Of a stretch of DNA of 64,000 bases, positions 35,698 to 44,993 are shown in pieces. Origin of the DNA: Marinobacter iranensis. Its GTDB lineage: Bacteria > Pseudomonadota > Gammaproteobacteria > Pseudomonadales > Oleiphilaceae. The stretch covers positions 434,001-498,000 of the forward strand of contig NZ_JANCMW010000001.1 of the NCBI RefSeq assembly GCF_029207565.1, given 5' to 3'. The notes below the pieces were generated by a model, which was not told the DNA's origin, made no database searches, and saw only the letters and a program-made list of their open reading frames with translations. The position numbers and the translations under genes were made by a program. The stretch's first letter is position 1; each line of letters begins with the position of its first letter.

Positions 35698-36730
35698 TGA
35701 GAACAACCGCCAGCCTGAGGCGCCGCAAAAGCTCCAGCGGAAGATTCCGCGGGTGGAGCAGGCGGCCATCCTGCTGATGTCGCTGGGTGAAAACGACGCT
35801 GCCGAAGTCCTCAAACACATGGGCCCGAAAGAGGTCCAGCGGGTTGGCGTGGCCATGGCCCAGATGAAAGACGTGAGCAAGGACGACGTTACCTATGTGC
35901 TCAACCAGTTTGTTGAGGCGGTTGGCGGCCAGACCGGTCTGGGTGTCGGTAACGACGATTACATCCGCACCATGCTTACCCAGGCCCTGGGTGACGACAA
36001 GGCCTCCAGCCTGATCGATCGCATTCTCATTGGCGGCAACACCACTGGCCTGGATACCCTGAAGTGGATGGAACCCCGTGCAGTGGGTGACATCATCCGT
36101 TATGAACACCCTCAGATTCAGGCCATTGTTATTTCCTACCTTGATCCGGATCAGGCCGCGGAGATTCTCGGTACGCTGGACGACAAGGTGCGCCTGGACG
36201 TGATGATGCGGGTCGCCTCCCTGGAAAGTATCCAGCCCCAGGCACTGCAGGAGCTCAACGACATCCTCGAGAAGCAGTTCTCCGGCGGTTCCGCCGCCCA
36301 GACCAGCCGCATTGGCGGGGTCAAGCGAGCGGCCGATATCATGAACTTCATGGACCGCAGTATCGAGGGTGGCCTGATGGATTCCATCAAGGACATGGAT
36401 CCGGACCTGGCCTCCACCATTGAAGACCTGATGTTTGTTTTCGATAACCTGAAAGACATTGATGACCGTGGTATCCAGGCGCTGCTGAGGGAAGTTTCCT
36501 CCGAAGTGCTGGTGGTTGCGCTGAAGGGTGCGGACGACGGTGTCCAGGAGAAAATCTTCAAGAACATGTCCAAGCGCGCCGCCGAACTGCTGCAGGATGA
36601 CCTTGAGGCCAAGGGGCCTGTGCGGGTCAGTGAAGTGGAATCCGCCCAGAAGGACATTATCACCATCGCCCGCCGTATGGCTGAAGCCGGTGAGATCACC
36701 CTCGGCGGTGCTGGCGAAGAAATGATGTGA
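35690..36730 (+). CDS. fliG: Flagellar motor switch protein FliG
   Basis: Rotor protein that transmits torque from the stators. The 346 residues include the N-terminal FliF-binding helices (AAILLMSLGENDAAEVLKHM), the middle domain with HPQ (EHPQIQAIVISYL) and the C-terminal charged torque helix DDRGIQALLREV. A start at 35684 (two codons earlier) is also possible; 35690 gives the shorter overlap with fliF (8 bases). Its stop overlaps the fliH start. Confidence 0.94.
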   Translation: MTDENNRQPEAPQKLQRKIPRVEQAAILLMSLGENDAAEVLKHMGPKEVQRVGVAMAQMKDVSKDDVTYVLNQFVEAVGGQTGLGVGNDDYIRTMLTQALGDDKASSLIDRILIGGNTTGLDTLKWMEPRAVGDIIRYEHPQIQAIVISYLDPDQAAEILGTLDDKVRLDVMMRVASLESIQPQALQELNDILEKQFSGGSAAQTSRIGGVKRAADIMNFMDRSIEGGLMDSIKDMDPDLASTIEDLMFVFDNLKDIDDRGIQALLREVSSEVLVVALKGADDGVQEKIFKNMSKRAAELLQDDLEAKGPVRVSEVESAQKDIITIARRMAEAGEITLGGAGEEMM

Positions 36731-37581
36731 TGAAAGATCCCCGCCGCAACCTTGATCGCATTCCCAAGGAAAACCTGACCGCCTATGAACGCTGGGAGCT
36801 TCCGCTGCTGGATGCCCGGGGCAATGAAGTAGCGCAGGAAGAGCATCGCGATGTAAAGCCTCTGACGGCTGCCGATATCGAGGAAATACGTCAGGCGGCC
36901 CGGGAAGATGGCCATGCCGAGGGCCGGGAGGCGGGGTATCAGGAAGGCTTCAGTGAAGGTCGGGAAAAAGGCCATCAGGAAGGGCGCGAGGCGGGCCTGG
37001 CCGAAGGGCGTGAGCTGGGAACAGAGCAGGGGCTGGCGGAGACTCGTAAGGAAGTCGACGCCAAGCTTGACCGCCTGGAGCATTTGCTGGGCGAATTGCT
37101 GGTTCCCATCAAGCGTCACGAGGATGAAGTGGAAACCGCCCTGGTTAACCTGACCACGGTTCTCGCACGTGCTGTGGTGTTCCGGGAACTGTCCCTGGAC
37201 TCGTCCCACATCAGCGACGTGGTCCGGCGGGCGATGGCCTCGCTGCCGTCAACCACCGAAAACGTACGGATTCATATTCATCCCGACGATTACCAATGGG
37301 TCAGCGAGGTTGCCGGGAAGTTCGAGGCGGCCACTTCCATTGTCGAGGATGCCTCTGTACTACGGGGTGGCTGCAAGCTGGAAACCCGCCACAGCCTGGT
37401 GGACTTCACGGTGGAAAAACGCTTCCAGAAAGCGGTTCAGGGAATGCTGGACAAGCAACTGGATAGCGAGAAAGCCGGTGAAGGAGAAGAACTTGACGCC
37501 ATGATGGGCGATCTCACCGATTTCCGGCACGATGTGCTCGACTCCGACGAGGAGGAAGGCGATGACGGCACACCTGGCTGA
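36730..37581 (+). CDS. fliH: Flagellar assembly protein FliH
   Basis: Regulator and docking partner of the export ATPase FliI. The 283 residues carry a run of Gly/Glu repeats spaced four residues apart (about residues 60-105: [18 protein letters not shown] and on), the glycine-zipper-like helix typical of FliH. A C-terminal domain follows ([20 protein letters not shown]). The start ATG at 36730 overlaps the fliG stop; a GTG at 36727 also reads in frame. The last 20 bases overlap fliI. Confidence 0.93.
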   Translation: MKDPRRNLDRIPKENLTAYERWELPLLDARGNEVAQEEHRDVKPLTAADIEEIRQAAREDGHAEGREAGYQEGFSEGREKGHQEGREAGLAEGRELGTEQGLAETRKEVDAKLDRLEHLLGELLVPIKRHEDEVETALVNLTTVLARAVVFRELSLDSSHISDVVRRAMASLPSTTENVRIHIHPDDYQWVSEVAGKFEAATSIVEDASVLRGGCKLETRHSLVDFTVEKRFQKAVQGMLDKQLDSEKAGEGEELDAMMGDLTDFRHDVLDSDEEEGDDGTPG

Positions 37582-38944
37582 ACGCCTGGCAAGACTCCAG
37601 GGCCATTTTAACGAAGAACCCCAGCCGGAGCTTTCAGGCCGGTTAACACGAATGGTCGGTCTTACCCTGGAATGCGTGGGTTGCCCCATGGTCGTTGGCG
37701 ACCGCTGCGTTATTACCGGGCAGGGCGCCGGCACCGTGGAAGCGGAAGTGGTCGGCTTCGAAGACGACCGTGTCTATCTTATGCCCCTGACTGCCATAAA
37801 GGGGCTGCGCCCTGGCGCCAGGGTGGTGCCGTTGTCGGCGGCCAGCCGGGTGCCTGTGGGCCCGGGGTTGCTGGGGCGGGTGGTAAACGGCAACGGCGAG
37901 CCGCTGGATGGAAAGGGTCCGCTACAGGCGGAGGCCCGGGTTTCACTCAGTGGCGATATCATCAACCCGCTGGACCGTGCCCCGGTGCGCCAGTCCATGG
38001 ATGTGGGCATTCGAGCCATTAATGCATTGATGACTGTCGGCCAGGGCCAGCGTCTGGGCCTGTTCGCCGGTAGCGGTGTTGGTAAAAGTGTGCTGTTGGG
38101 CATGATGACCCGCTTTACCAACGCGGATGTCACTGTGGTCGGGCTGATTGGCGAACGTGGCCGCGAGGTCAAGGAGTTCATCGAAGATATCCTCGGCGAC
38201 GAGGGCCTTGGTCGTTCTGTGGTGGTTGCCTCCCCCGCGGACGATTCGCCCCTGATGCGCCTGCGCGCAGCCATGTTGACCACCCGTATTGCGGAATACT
38301 ACCGCGACCAGGGCAAGCGGGTATTGCTGCTGATGGACTCCCTCACCCGTTATGCCCAGGCCCAGCGGGAAATCGCCCTGGCCGTGGGCGAGCCGCCGGC
38401 CACCAAAGGCTACCCCCCTTCTGTTTTTGCCAAGCTGCCACAACTGGTGGAGCGTACCGGTAACGGCCGTCCCGGTGGTGGTTCCATTACGGCGTTTTAC
38501 ACGGTACTTACCGAGGGCGACGATCAGCAGGATCCGATCGCGGATGCTGCGCGGGCCATCCTCGACGGCCATATCGTGCTGTCCCGGCGCCTGGCCGAAG
38601 AGGGGCACTATCCCGCCATTGATGTGGAGGCCTCCATCAGCCGTGTGATGCCTCAAGTCACGGAACCCGAACACTTCTCCCGTGCCCAACGATTCAAGCA
38701 GGTTTACTCCCGTTATCAACAGGCCAGGGACCTGATCAGCGTGGGTGCCTACGTGAAGGGGTCGGATCCGGAAACCGACTTTGCCATCGCCCACATCGGC
38801 AACATGGGGCAGTTCCTGCAACAGGGGCTGAACGAAAGCGCCCCCCTGGAGGACAGTGTCCATCAATTGCTGGCGGTGGTACCGGAAAGGCGCTCTCCCG
38901 ATCGGCCCAAAACCCCACCGGCCGCCTCTGGGGGTGGTAGCTGA
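37562..38944 (+). CDS. fliI: Flagellum-specific export ATPase FliI
   Basis: Type III export ATPase related to the F1 beta subunit. The 460 residues have Walker [19 protein letters not shown], Walker [20 protein letters not shown] and the C-terminal [12 protein letters not shown] substrate region. Start 37562 (MTAHLAERL) is inside the end of fliH by 20 bases; an earlier in-frame start at 37532 would overlap more and has no family match. fliJ begins at its last base. Confidence 0.95.
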   Translation: MTAHLAERLARLQGHFNEEPQPELSGRLTRMVGLTLECVGCPMVVGDRCVITGQGAGTVEAEVVGFEDDRVYLMPLTAIKGLRPGARVVPLSAASRVPVGPGLLGRVVNGNGEPLDGKGPLQAEARVSLSGDIINPLDRAPVRQSMDVGIRAINALMTVGQGQRLGLFAGSGVGKSVLLGMMTRFTNADVTVVGLIGERGREVKEFIEDILGDEGLGRSVVVASPADDSPLMRLRAAMLTTRIAEYYRDQGKRVLLLMDSLTRYAQAQREIALAVGEPPATKGYPPSVFAKLPQLVERTGNGRPGGGSITAFYTVLTEGDDQQDPIADAARAILDGHIVLSRRLAEEGHYPAIDVEASISRVMPQVTEPEHFSRAQRFKQVYSRYQQARDLISVGAYVKGSDPETDFAIAHIGNMGQFLQQGLNESAPLEDSVHQLLAVVPERRSPDRPKTPPAASGGGS

Positions 38945-39384
38945 TGTTGCGATCCCAACGGCTGGCGGTGGTGCTCGCCCTTGAAGAGCGCAAGGAAAAG
39001 GCAGCCCTGGAGAAAATGGCCCAGGCCCAGCAACACCACGAGGCCCAGCGCCAGCAAATCGAAAATCTTGAGCGGTATCAGCGTGAATACCGGGAGCAGA
39101 TCCGCAGCAGTCAGAAGGGCGTGGTTTCCGTTGCCCGGCTCCAGGGCTGGCAGGCGTTTATCGCCCAACTGGACCAGGTTATAGCCCAGCAACAGAAACT
39201 TCTGACACAGGCTGAAGAGCGGCTGCAGGCGTGCCGTGAAGAGTGGCAGAAGGCCTGGGAACGCCGCCGGGGCATGGAAAAGTATATCGAAACCTGTCGC
39301 CAGCACGAGCAGCGGGAGCAGGACCTCAGGGACCAGAAGCAGATGGACGAGGCTGCCGGGCGGATACTGGCAAGGCGCCGCTGA
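38944..39384 (+). CDS. fliJ: Flagellar export chaperone FliJ
   Basis: A 146-residue, almost wholly coiled-coil protein that links FliI to the FlhA gate. Charged heptads run throughout (ALEERKEKAALEKMAQAQQH, RQQIENLERYQREYREQIR). Its ATG overlaps the fliI stop by one base. It ends the fliE-J operon; a 126-base gap precedes hsbA, holding only a weak hairpin (39425-39446 and a short GC stem near 39450) and no clear promoter. Confidence 0.92.
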   Translation: MLRSQRLAVVLALEERKEKAALEKMAQAQQHHEAQRQQIENLERYQREYREQIRSSQKGVVSVARLQGWQAFIAQLDQVIAQQQKLLTQAEERLQACREEWQKAWERRRGMEKYIETCRQHEQREQDLRDQKQMDEAAGRILARRR

Positions 39385-39510
39385 TTCCATTGCGGAATAA
39401 ACCTTCTGCGGATGCAAATTCAGTGTGGTGAGCTATCCTTTACCACAGGGTGCCCCGGGCACTCGTCTTGTTCTCCCGTTACGCGGTACGCATTTCATGG
39501 AGGCTCCGGA

Positions 39511-39816
39511 ATGCCGATTCATACGCATCGCAGTGAAGATGGCCAGACCCTGACCATAAAAATTGAGGGGCGTTTTGATTTCAGCACCCATCAGGCCTTC
39601 CGTGATGCGTACGAGCACGGTGACGAGAAGGTGACCACCTTTATCGTCGATCTTTCTGACACCACCTATCTCGACAGTTCGGCACTTGGCATGCTGCTTT
39701 TACTACGAGACTACGCCGGCGGTGACAATGCCCGGATACGCATCGAAAACTGCAACAACGATGTTCGCCGTATTCTATCAATTTCCAATTTTGAGCAACT
39801 GTTTGCGATTCGCTGA
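39511..39816 (+). CDS. hsbA: Anti-sigma factor antagonist, HsbA-like STAS protein
   Basis: In P. aeruginosa HsbA switches between binding FlgM (freeing FliA) and a diguanylate cyclase, depending on phosphorylation by HsbR. The 101 residues form one STAS domain with DTTYLDSSALGMLLLLRD; Ser56 and Ser57 are the phospho-acceptor candidates, Ser56 agreeing with the known site. GGAGG lies seven bases before the ATG at 39511. hsbR and hptB follow, giving the whole switch in order, but here inside the flagellar island rather than apart from it. Confidence 0.9.
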   Translation: MPIHTHRSEDGQTLTIKIEGRFDFSTHQAFRDAYEHGDEKVTTFIVDLSDTTYLDSSALGMLLLLRDYAGGDNARIRIENCNNDVRRILSISNFEQLFAIR

Positions 39817-39848
39817 ATCAAAGGATAGTGGCGTCGCGGAGGCCCGAT

Positions 39849-41615
39849 GTGGATGAACCGCTCACAGACAACCGGCCGCTCCGGATTCTGATTGCCGATG
39901 ATAGCGACAGCGACCGTCTGATACTGAAAACCCTGCTGCGGCGACTTGGTCATGAGGTTGAAGACGCCGCAAACGGGATGGAAGCGCTCGATATTTTTCG
40001 CAAATCCGCGCCAGACATTGTGTTGCTTGATGCACTGATGCCGGTTATGGACGGGATGGAAGCCGCCCGCCACATCAAGGTGCTGGCGGGTGAGCGGCTG
40101 GTCCCATTGATCTTTCTTACCTCGCTGTCGGATGCTGATGCGCTGGCCCGTTGTCTGGAGGCTGGCGGTGACGATTTTCTGACGAAGCCTTATAGCCGCA
40201 TTATCATTGAGGCCAAGATCAACGCCTTCAATCGCATGCGATTAATGCATCGTACCCTGAGCCACCACCGTGACCTGATTCGCGAACGCAACAGGAAGCT
40301 GCTGGAAGAGCAGGAAATCGCCAAGCGGGTATTTGACAACGTTGCCCATACCGGTTGTCTGGATGCGCCCAATATCCGCTATCACGCATCCCCCATGTCG
40401 ATTTTCAATGGTGATGTACTGTTCGCCTGTCCGCGCCCGGCCGGAGGTATGCAGATACTGATCGGCGATTTCACCGGCCACGGCCTGCCCGCTGCCATCG
40501 GGGCCATGCCAGTGGCGGAAATATTCTACGGCATGACCAGCAAGGGCTTCAGCGGTAGTGACGTGCTCAGGGAGATCAACCAGAAACTTGGCAGGATACT
40601 GCCGACCGGTATGTTCTGCTGTGCCGCGATGATCCAGGCGGACTTTCACCTGAATCAGTTGCAGATCTGGAACGGAGGGCTCCCGGATGGGGTGTTGCTG
40701 AGGAAAAATGGCGCACGCGAGAACATCGTTTCCCATCACCTGCCGTTGGGCGTCCTTGGCACCGCCCGGTTTGATGCCGGCATGAAAATTTTCCAGACTG
40801 AGCCGGGTGACACCCTGCTGATGATGACAGATGGTGTGATGGAGGCTGAGAACCAGCAGGGAGAAATGTACGGCGAGCAGCGCCTTGCCCGCTCGCTTAA
40901 CGAGGCGGGGCAGGGGGATTCGCCATTCGAGACGGTTATGGCGGGCATACGTGCCTTTACGGGGAATCAGCCGGAGCAGGACGACCTGACGCTGTTTTCC
41001 CTCGGGATGGTGGAAGAGGGGGAGCTGGCCGGCGTGTCCGAACGATTGCCCCAGTCAGCGCTGGAGGGGCCGGCGGAATGGCACTGCGTCTACGAGGTTC
41101 AGGATCGCACCCTGGGACAATTCAGCCCGTTACCGCTGCTGCTCCATATCTGTATGGAAGTGCCGGGGCTGCGCCGGAAAAGTGGTGAAATATATACCCT
41201 GTTGTCGGAACTGTACACCAATGCCCTGGAGCATGGTGTCCTGGGACTGTGTTCTGACTGGAAGGCCACTCCTGACGGCTTCGGGCAATATTACGCCGAA
41301 CGGGAGCGAAGGCTCGGTGATGTGGCGGGCCACTTTATACGATTCACTTTGACCCATACCATGACAGACAGGGGTGGGCGATTGGCCATTGTCTGCGAAG
41401 ACAGCGGCAGCGGCTTCGATTACCGCAAAGAAAGTTCCGCAGCCGGGAGTGAGTGCCGTTATTCCGGAAGGGGGTTGATGCTCTTGCGAAAGCTGGGACA
41501 TTCCCTGAACTATCGCGAACATGGCACCCGGGCTGAAATTGTATATGATTGGCATTTTTCCGAGGTTGCTACCCGCGAGGGCAGCACCATCCAACAACCA
41601 GGGGGTTGGTCATGA
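39849..41615 (+). CDS. hsbR: HsbR-like response regulator with PP2C phosphatase and kinase-like domains
   Basis: Phosphorelay output protein controlling HsbA. The 588 residues have a receiver domain with Asp61 (VLLDALMPVMDG), a helical linker, a PP2C/SpoIIE-type phosphatase domain (about 190-400) with metal-binding GDFTGHGLPAAIG, DGVMEAEN and QDDLTLF, and a C-terminal HATPase-like anti-sigma kinase domain (LYTNALEHGVLGL). The GTG at 39849 is chosen because GGAGG sits seven bases upstream; the earlier GTG at 39828 is less well placed. hptB starts in its stop codon. Confidence 0.88.
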   Translation: MDEPLTDNRPLRILIADDSDSDRLILKTLLRRLGHEVEDAANGMEALDIFRKSAPDIVLLDALMPVMDGMEAARHIKVLAGERLVPLIFLTSLSDADALARCLEAGGDDFLTKPYSRIIIEAKINAFNRMRLMHRTLSHHRDLIRERNRKLLEEQEIAKRVFDNVAHTGCLDAPNIRYHASPMSIFNGDVLFACPRPAGGMQILIGDFTGHGLPAAIGAMPVAEIFYGMTSKGFSGSDVLREINQKLGRILPTGMFCCAAMIQADFHLNQLQIWNGGLPDGVLLRKNGARENIVSHHLPLGVLGTARFDAGMKIFQTEPGDTLLMMTDGVMEAENQQGEMYGEQRLARSLNEAGQGDSPFETVMAGIRAFTGNQPEQDDLTLFSLGMVEEGELAGVSERLPQSALEGPAEWHCVYEVQDRTLGQFSPLPLLLHICMEVPGLRRKSGEIYTLLSELYTNALEHGVLGLCSDWKATPDGFGQYYAERERRLGDVAGHFIRFTLTHTMTDRGGRLAIVCEDSGSGFDYRKESSAAGSECRYSGRGLMLLRKLGHSLNYREHGTRAEIVYDWHFSEVATREGSTIQQPGGWS

Positions 41616-41956
41616 CGGATAAACCACACCTTGATGAAGAAGCTCTGGCTGAGTTGCAGGACGTTATGGAGGATGAATTCGACGTCCTGATCAACACCTA
41701 CATCAATGATTCCTCGGACCGGATTGCCCACCTGCGGGCCGCGCTGGAGAAGTCGGATGCTGACTCGTTCGCCAAATCCGCGCACAGCTTCAAGGGCAGT
41801 TGCATCAACATAGGTGCTCCTCGACTTGGAGAGCTTTGCTTTCAGGCGGAAAAAGCGGGTATCGATAATCGTCTGGAGAAGGCCGGGGCCATGCTGGACG
41901 CCATCGAGAACGAGTTCCGACAGGTTGAAGGGACGCTGAGGCGGTTTTTGGAATGA
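41612..41956 (+). CDS. hptB: Histidine phosphotransfer protein HptB
   Basis: Relays phosphate from hybrid kinases to HsbR. The 114 residues form one Hpt four-helix bundle with the phosphorylated His58 in AHSFKGSCINIGA. The ATG overlaps the hsbR stop (ATGA), a coupling that keeps the two in ratio. The sigma-54 promoter of fliK starts 11 bases after its end. Confidence 0.9.
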   Translation: MTDKPHLDEEALAELQDVMEDEFDVLINTYINDSSDRIAHLRAALEKSDADSFAKSAHSFKGSCINIGAPRLGELCFQAEKAGIDNRLEKAGAMLDAIENEFRQVEGTLRRFLE

Positions 41957-41966
41957 TGTGACCATA

Positions 41967-41984
41967 ATGGCACTGCTTTTGCTT
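41967..41984 (+). promoter_or_regulatory. Sigma-54 promoter of fliK
   Basis: TGGCACTGCTTTTGCTT, a near-perfect -24/-12 element with GG (41969-41970) and GC (41981-41982) ten bases apart. It lies about 80 bases before the fliK ATG. Confidence 0.92.
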
Positions 41985-42064
41985 CAATGCTTGAAAGAGT
42001 ATTGGAAAGGGGGCTGCAGCGTTCAGATGCCTCTCTCAATCAGCAAAAGCGGCAAGAGGTTGCC

Positions 42065-43279
42065 ATGTCCCAAATGGTTCTCCCCCAGGCTTCCCCACAG
42101 GGACCACAGGCCGACAATGGTTTAAAAAGCGCAAAAGACAGCCGGGAAAAAAGCGGTGAAAGTCAGTTTGACTCTGTCTCTCGTGCCGAACAACAGCGAA
42201 TTGACAGTAAACAAGCGGAAAAACGTGACCAGGCGCGTGCCGAAGACAAGGCCGGCAACGAACAGGTACGTCACGATAAAAGTAATGACAGCCGCCCGGA
42301 AGACAGCAAGGAATCCTCTCCTGCAACCGAGTCCCGTAGCGCGAACGACGGCCGTGGCAAAGAAGCCCCGGTAAAGCCAGCCGCCAAAGATGACGCGTCT
42401 GATAAGGCCGGGGAGCGGGTTGCGGATCAGGACCTTCCGGAAGAGACCGTATCCCTGACATTTGCAGACTTGCAGGCATTGCTGATGCCGGCAGGGGGCA
42501 ATACAACGTCAGTTTCCGGGGGCAACATCGGCGGTAATGCAACGGGTAATGGCCCGTTGCCGGGGGTGCAAGCGTTTGCCGGGATGATCGCCGGTTTGCC
42601 TGGCAGCCCGGGAAGTAAGCAGGGCCAGGCCCCCGGCCAGGGAACAGGGCTTGGCGCCGGGCAGGGGCAGGCGTTGACAGAGGCGCTGTTGTCTGGCCTG
42701 ACGGCCGATGCGTCCCGTACCCAGGAAGCACCATCTCTGCAGAGTACCATGCGGTTTCAGGCCGCAGCAGAGTTGGCCGGCCAGCAGTTGGCAAACCCGA
42801 ACAGTGCAAAGCTGCCTGCTGAAGCAGCTGCTCTTCGCGGGTATACAACCTCTATCGATCTGCCGGTCAATCATGCAGAATGGGGAGACAAGCTGGTCGG
42901 CAAGTTGACCTGGCTGACGGCACGAAATATGTCTGTTGCTGAAATACACCTCACACCCCCTGATATGGGGCCGATGGAGGTGCGGGTCCAGGTCCAGCAG
43001 GAACAGGCAAACATCACCGTTCACTCCGCCAATCCGGCGGTGCGGGACCAGCTTGAACTGCACAGCCACCGCCTCAGGGATATGTTGAGTGAACAGGGAC
43101 TCTCCCTGGCACAGTTTGATGTGTCGGATTCCCCGCAACGGCAAACCGGTGAAGACGGCACCGGGGACGGTAAGGCTGGCGAGGGCGCAACACTGGCCGA
43201 TGCCGGCTCGGACGACCAGGATCTGCAGTCTGACTCCCTCGACCTGACCTGGAAGGGCGAAGTCGATATCTTCGCCTGA
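42065..43279 (+). CDS. fliK: Flagellar hook-length control protein FliK
   Basis: Measures hook length and switches export specificity. The 404 residues have a disordered, Lys/Ser/Glu-rich N-terminal half, a Gly/Gln-rich centre (about 160-230), and a conserved C-terminal domain with AEIHLTPPDMGPMEVRVQV and HSHRLRDMLSEQGLSL. The ATG at 42065 follows AGAGG by five bases and lies downstream of the sigma-54 promoter; an in-frame start at 41987 would fall before transcription begins. Confidence 0.9.
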   Translation: MSQMVLPQASPQGPQADNGLKSAKDSREKSGESQFDSVSRAEQQRIDSKQAEKRDQARAEDKAGNEQVRHDKSNDSRPEDSKESSPATESRSANDGRGKEAPVKPAAKDDASDKAGERVADQDLPEETVSLTFADLQALLMPAGGNTTSVSGGNIGGNATGNGPLPGVQAFAGMIAGLPGSPGSKQGQAPGQGTGLGAGQGQALTEALLSGLTADASRTQEAPSLQSTMRFQAAAELAGQQLANPNSAKLPAEAAALRGYTTSIDLPVNHAEWGDKLVGKLTWLTARNMSVAEIHLTPPDMGPMEVRVQVQQEQANITVHSANPAVRDQLELHSHRLRDMLSEQGLSLAQFDVSDSPQRQTGEDGTGDGKAGEGATLADAGSDDQDLQSDSLDLTWKGEVDIFA

Positions 43280-43313
43280 CCGGGTTGTCTATCAACTGAC
43301 CATTCTTGTTTTG

Positions 43314-43362
43314 CCCATCCTCCCCTGCAACGCTAAACTGCTGTTCCGATAGGGAGGATGGG
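43314..43362. promoter_or_regulatory. 11-bp perfect inverted repeat upstream of the fliL promoter
   Basis: CCCATCCTCCC (43314-43324) and GGGAGGATGGG (43352-43362) with a 27-base loop, ending six bases before the sigma-54 element. It could end the fliK transcript as a long hairpin or act as a protein site; no T-tract follows. Confidence 0.45.
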
Positions 43363-43367
43363 TCTAT

Positions 43368-43385
43368 CTGGCCCGCCCTTTGCTT
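43368..43385 (+). promoter_or_regulatory. Sigma-54 promoter of the fliL operon
   Basis: CTGGCCCGCCCTTTGCTT with GG (43370-43371) and GC (43382-43383) ten bases apart, 51 bases before the fliL ATG. Confidence 0.88.
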
Positions 43386-43435
43386 AAACCTCTTTATAAA
43401 CGGTCCGGTTGACGGATTTCTGGCAGACATACGTT

Positions 43436-43945
43436 ATGGCTGAAAACAACGCGTCCCCCGAGGCGCCGGCGAAAAAAGGCAAGCTCAAGCTGATTCTGCT
43501 ACTGACGGTAGTGGTCCTTCTCGCGATAGGGCTGTCGGTGGTTGGTACAATGTGGTTCCTGGGGGGCGGTATCCCGGGAGTGACTGACAGTGAAGAAGAG
43601 CAAGGTGTCGAACAGGCCGAGGTATTCGTTCCCAGCACCTACACCGTACTTGAAAAGGCGCTGGTCACAACGGTTCAGGCTGAGGGGCGCCAGCGCTATG
43701 CTCAGGCTTACCTGGCGTTCGAAGCCGACGATCCCGCGGCGTTGGCTGCGGCCAATCGGCACATGCCGCTGCTGCGGAGCCGGCTGATTGGCGTCCTTGG
43801 AGGCAGTGATTTCAACAAATTGCAGACACCAGAGGGCCGACAGGCGCTGGCCGATGATATGCTGACAGCGGTGAACAGCGCGCTTGAACAGGAAGGGGAA
43901 CCCCCCTTGCTTGCAGTGCTGTTCAGGAACTTTGTCGTTCAATAG
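43436..43945 (+). CDS. fliL: Flagellar basal body-associated protein FliL
   Basis: Single-pass membrane protein that surrounds the stators. The 169 residues have a basic start with a Lys-rich patch, a TM helix (about 19-42: KLILLLTVVVLLAIGL), and a periplasmic stomatin-like domain (TYTVLEKALVTTVQ) ending in the family's VLFRNFVVQ. Start 43436 is used; the in-frame TTG at 43409 adds nine non-conserved residues. fliM follows after 49 bases. Confidence 0.9.
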   Translation: MAENNASPEAPAKKGKLKLILLLTVVVLLAIGLSVVGTMWFLGGGIPGVTDSEEEQGVEQAEVFVPSTYTVLEKALVTTVQAEGRQRYAQAYLAFEADDPAALAAANRHMPLLRSRLIGVLGGSDFNKLQTPEGRQALADDMLTAVNSALEQEGEPPLLAVLFRNFVVQ

Positions 43946-43994
43946 AGAATGCAAGTAGGCCCGGCCAGGGCGACGATCAGGGGCAGAGAAACAT

Positions 43995-44993
43995 ATGCAG
44001 GACTTACTGTCACAGGACGAAATCGACGCGCTCCTCCATGGTGTTGACGATGGAGACATTGATACCTACGAGGAAGGCGACGATACCGGTATCAAGTCCT
44101 ACGATCTTGCCAGCCAGGACCGCATTGTCCGTGGCCGGATGCCTACGCTGGAAATGATCAACGAGCGTTTTGCCCGCTACACTCGGATCAGCCTGTTCAA
44201 CCTGTTGCGCCGAAACGCCGACGTTTCTACCGGCGGTGTTCAGATCATGAAATTCGGCGAGTATATTCACACCCTCTATGTGCCCACCAGCCTGAACCTC
44301 TGTAAGGTGCGTCCGCTCCGCGGCACGTCCCTGTTTGTTCTTGACGCCAAGCTGGTCTTCAAACTGGTGGACAATTTCTTCGGGGGTGAAGGCCGCCACG
44401 CCAAGATCGAGGGCCGGGAATTCACTCCGACGGAAACCCGCATCGTGCAGATGGTGCTGGACCAGGTCTTCCATGACATGCGGGAAGCCTGGCACGCGGT
44501 TCTGAAAGTTGATTTCGAGTACCTCAGCTCCGAGGTCAACCCGGCCATGGCCAATATTGTCAGCCCCAGTGAAGTGGTGGTGGTGAGTACCTTCCACATT
44601 GAACTGGATGGCGGGGGCGGAGAGCTGCACATGGCGCTGCCATACTCCATGATCGAGCCCATCAGGGACGTGCTTGATGCCGGTGTCCAGAGTGATATCG
44701 ACGATGTGGACGAACGCTGGGTCAGCGCGTTGCAGGAAGACATCAAGGACGTGAACGTACCAATCAACACTACAGTTTGCCGGCGACGTATTTCCCTTCG
44801 TGATATTGCCAAGCTCAAGGAGGGAGACATCATACCGGTGGAAATTCCCGAACTGCTGACGCTTACGGCGAACGGTATTCCCGTTTACAAAGCCACGATG
44901 GGCACCCGGGATGGCAAGCTGGCGCTGAGAATTCATGACCGGGCGACGGTGCCCAAAGTGAAAAAACAACTGAAGGTGGGACGCAATGGCTGA
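43995..44993 (+). CDS. fliM: Flagellar motor switch protein FliM
   Basis: C-ring protein that binds CheY-P and sets rotation direction. The 332 residues begin with the CheY-binding peptide LLSQDEIDALLHGV, then the CheC-like middle domain with NLLRRNADVSTGGV, and a C-terminal SpoA domain with IPVEIPELLTLTANGIPVYK. The start has no strong ribosome site. It overlaps fliN by eight bases. Confidence 0.95.
   Translation: MQDLLSQDEIDALLHGVDDGDIDTYEEGDDTGIKSYDLASQDRIVRGRMPTLEMINERFARYTRISLFNLLRRNADVSTGGVQIMKFGEYIHTLYVPTSLNLCKVRPLRGTSLFVLDAKLVFKLVDNFFGGEGRHAKIEGREFTPTETRIVQMVLDQVFHDMREAWHAVLKVDFEYLSSEVNPAMANIVSPSEVVVVSTFHIELDGGGGELHMALPYSMIEPIRDVLDAGVQSDIDDVDERWVSALQEDIKDVNVPINTTVCRRRISLRDIAKLKEGDIIPVEIPELLTLTANGIPVYKATMGTRDGKLALRIHDRATVPKVKKQLKVGRNG

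Noticed and set aside
36151..37209. 352-codon minus-strand frame across fliG and fliH
   Set aside because: Antisense to intact fliG and fliH; no recognisable domain.
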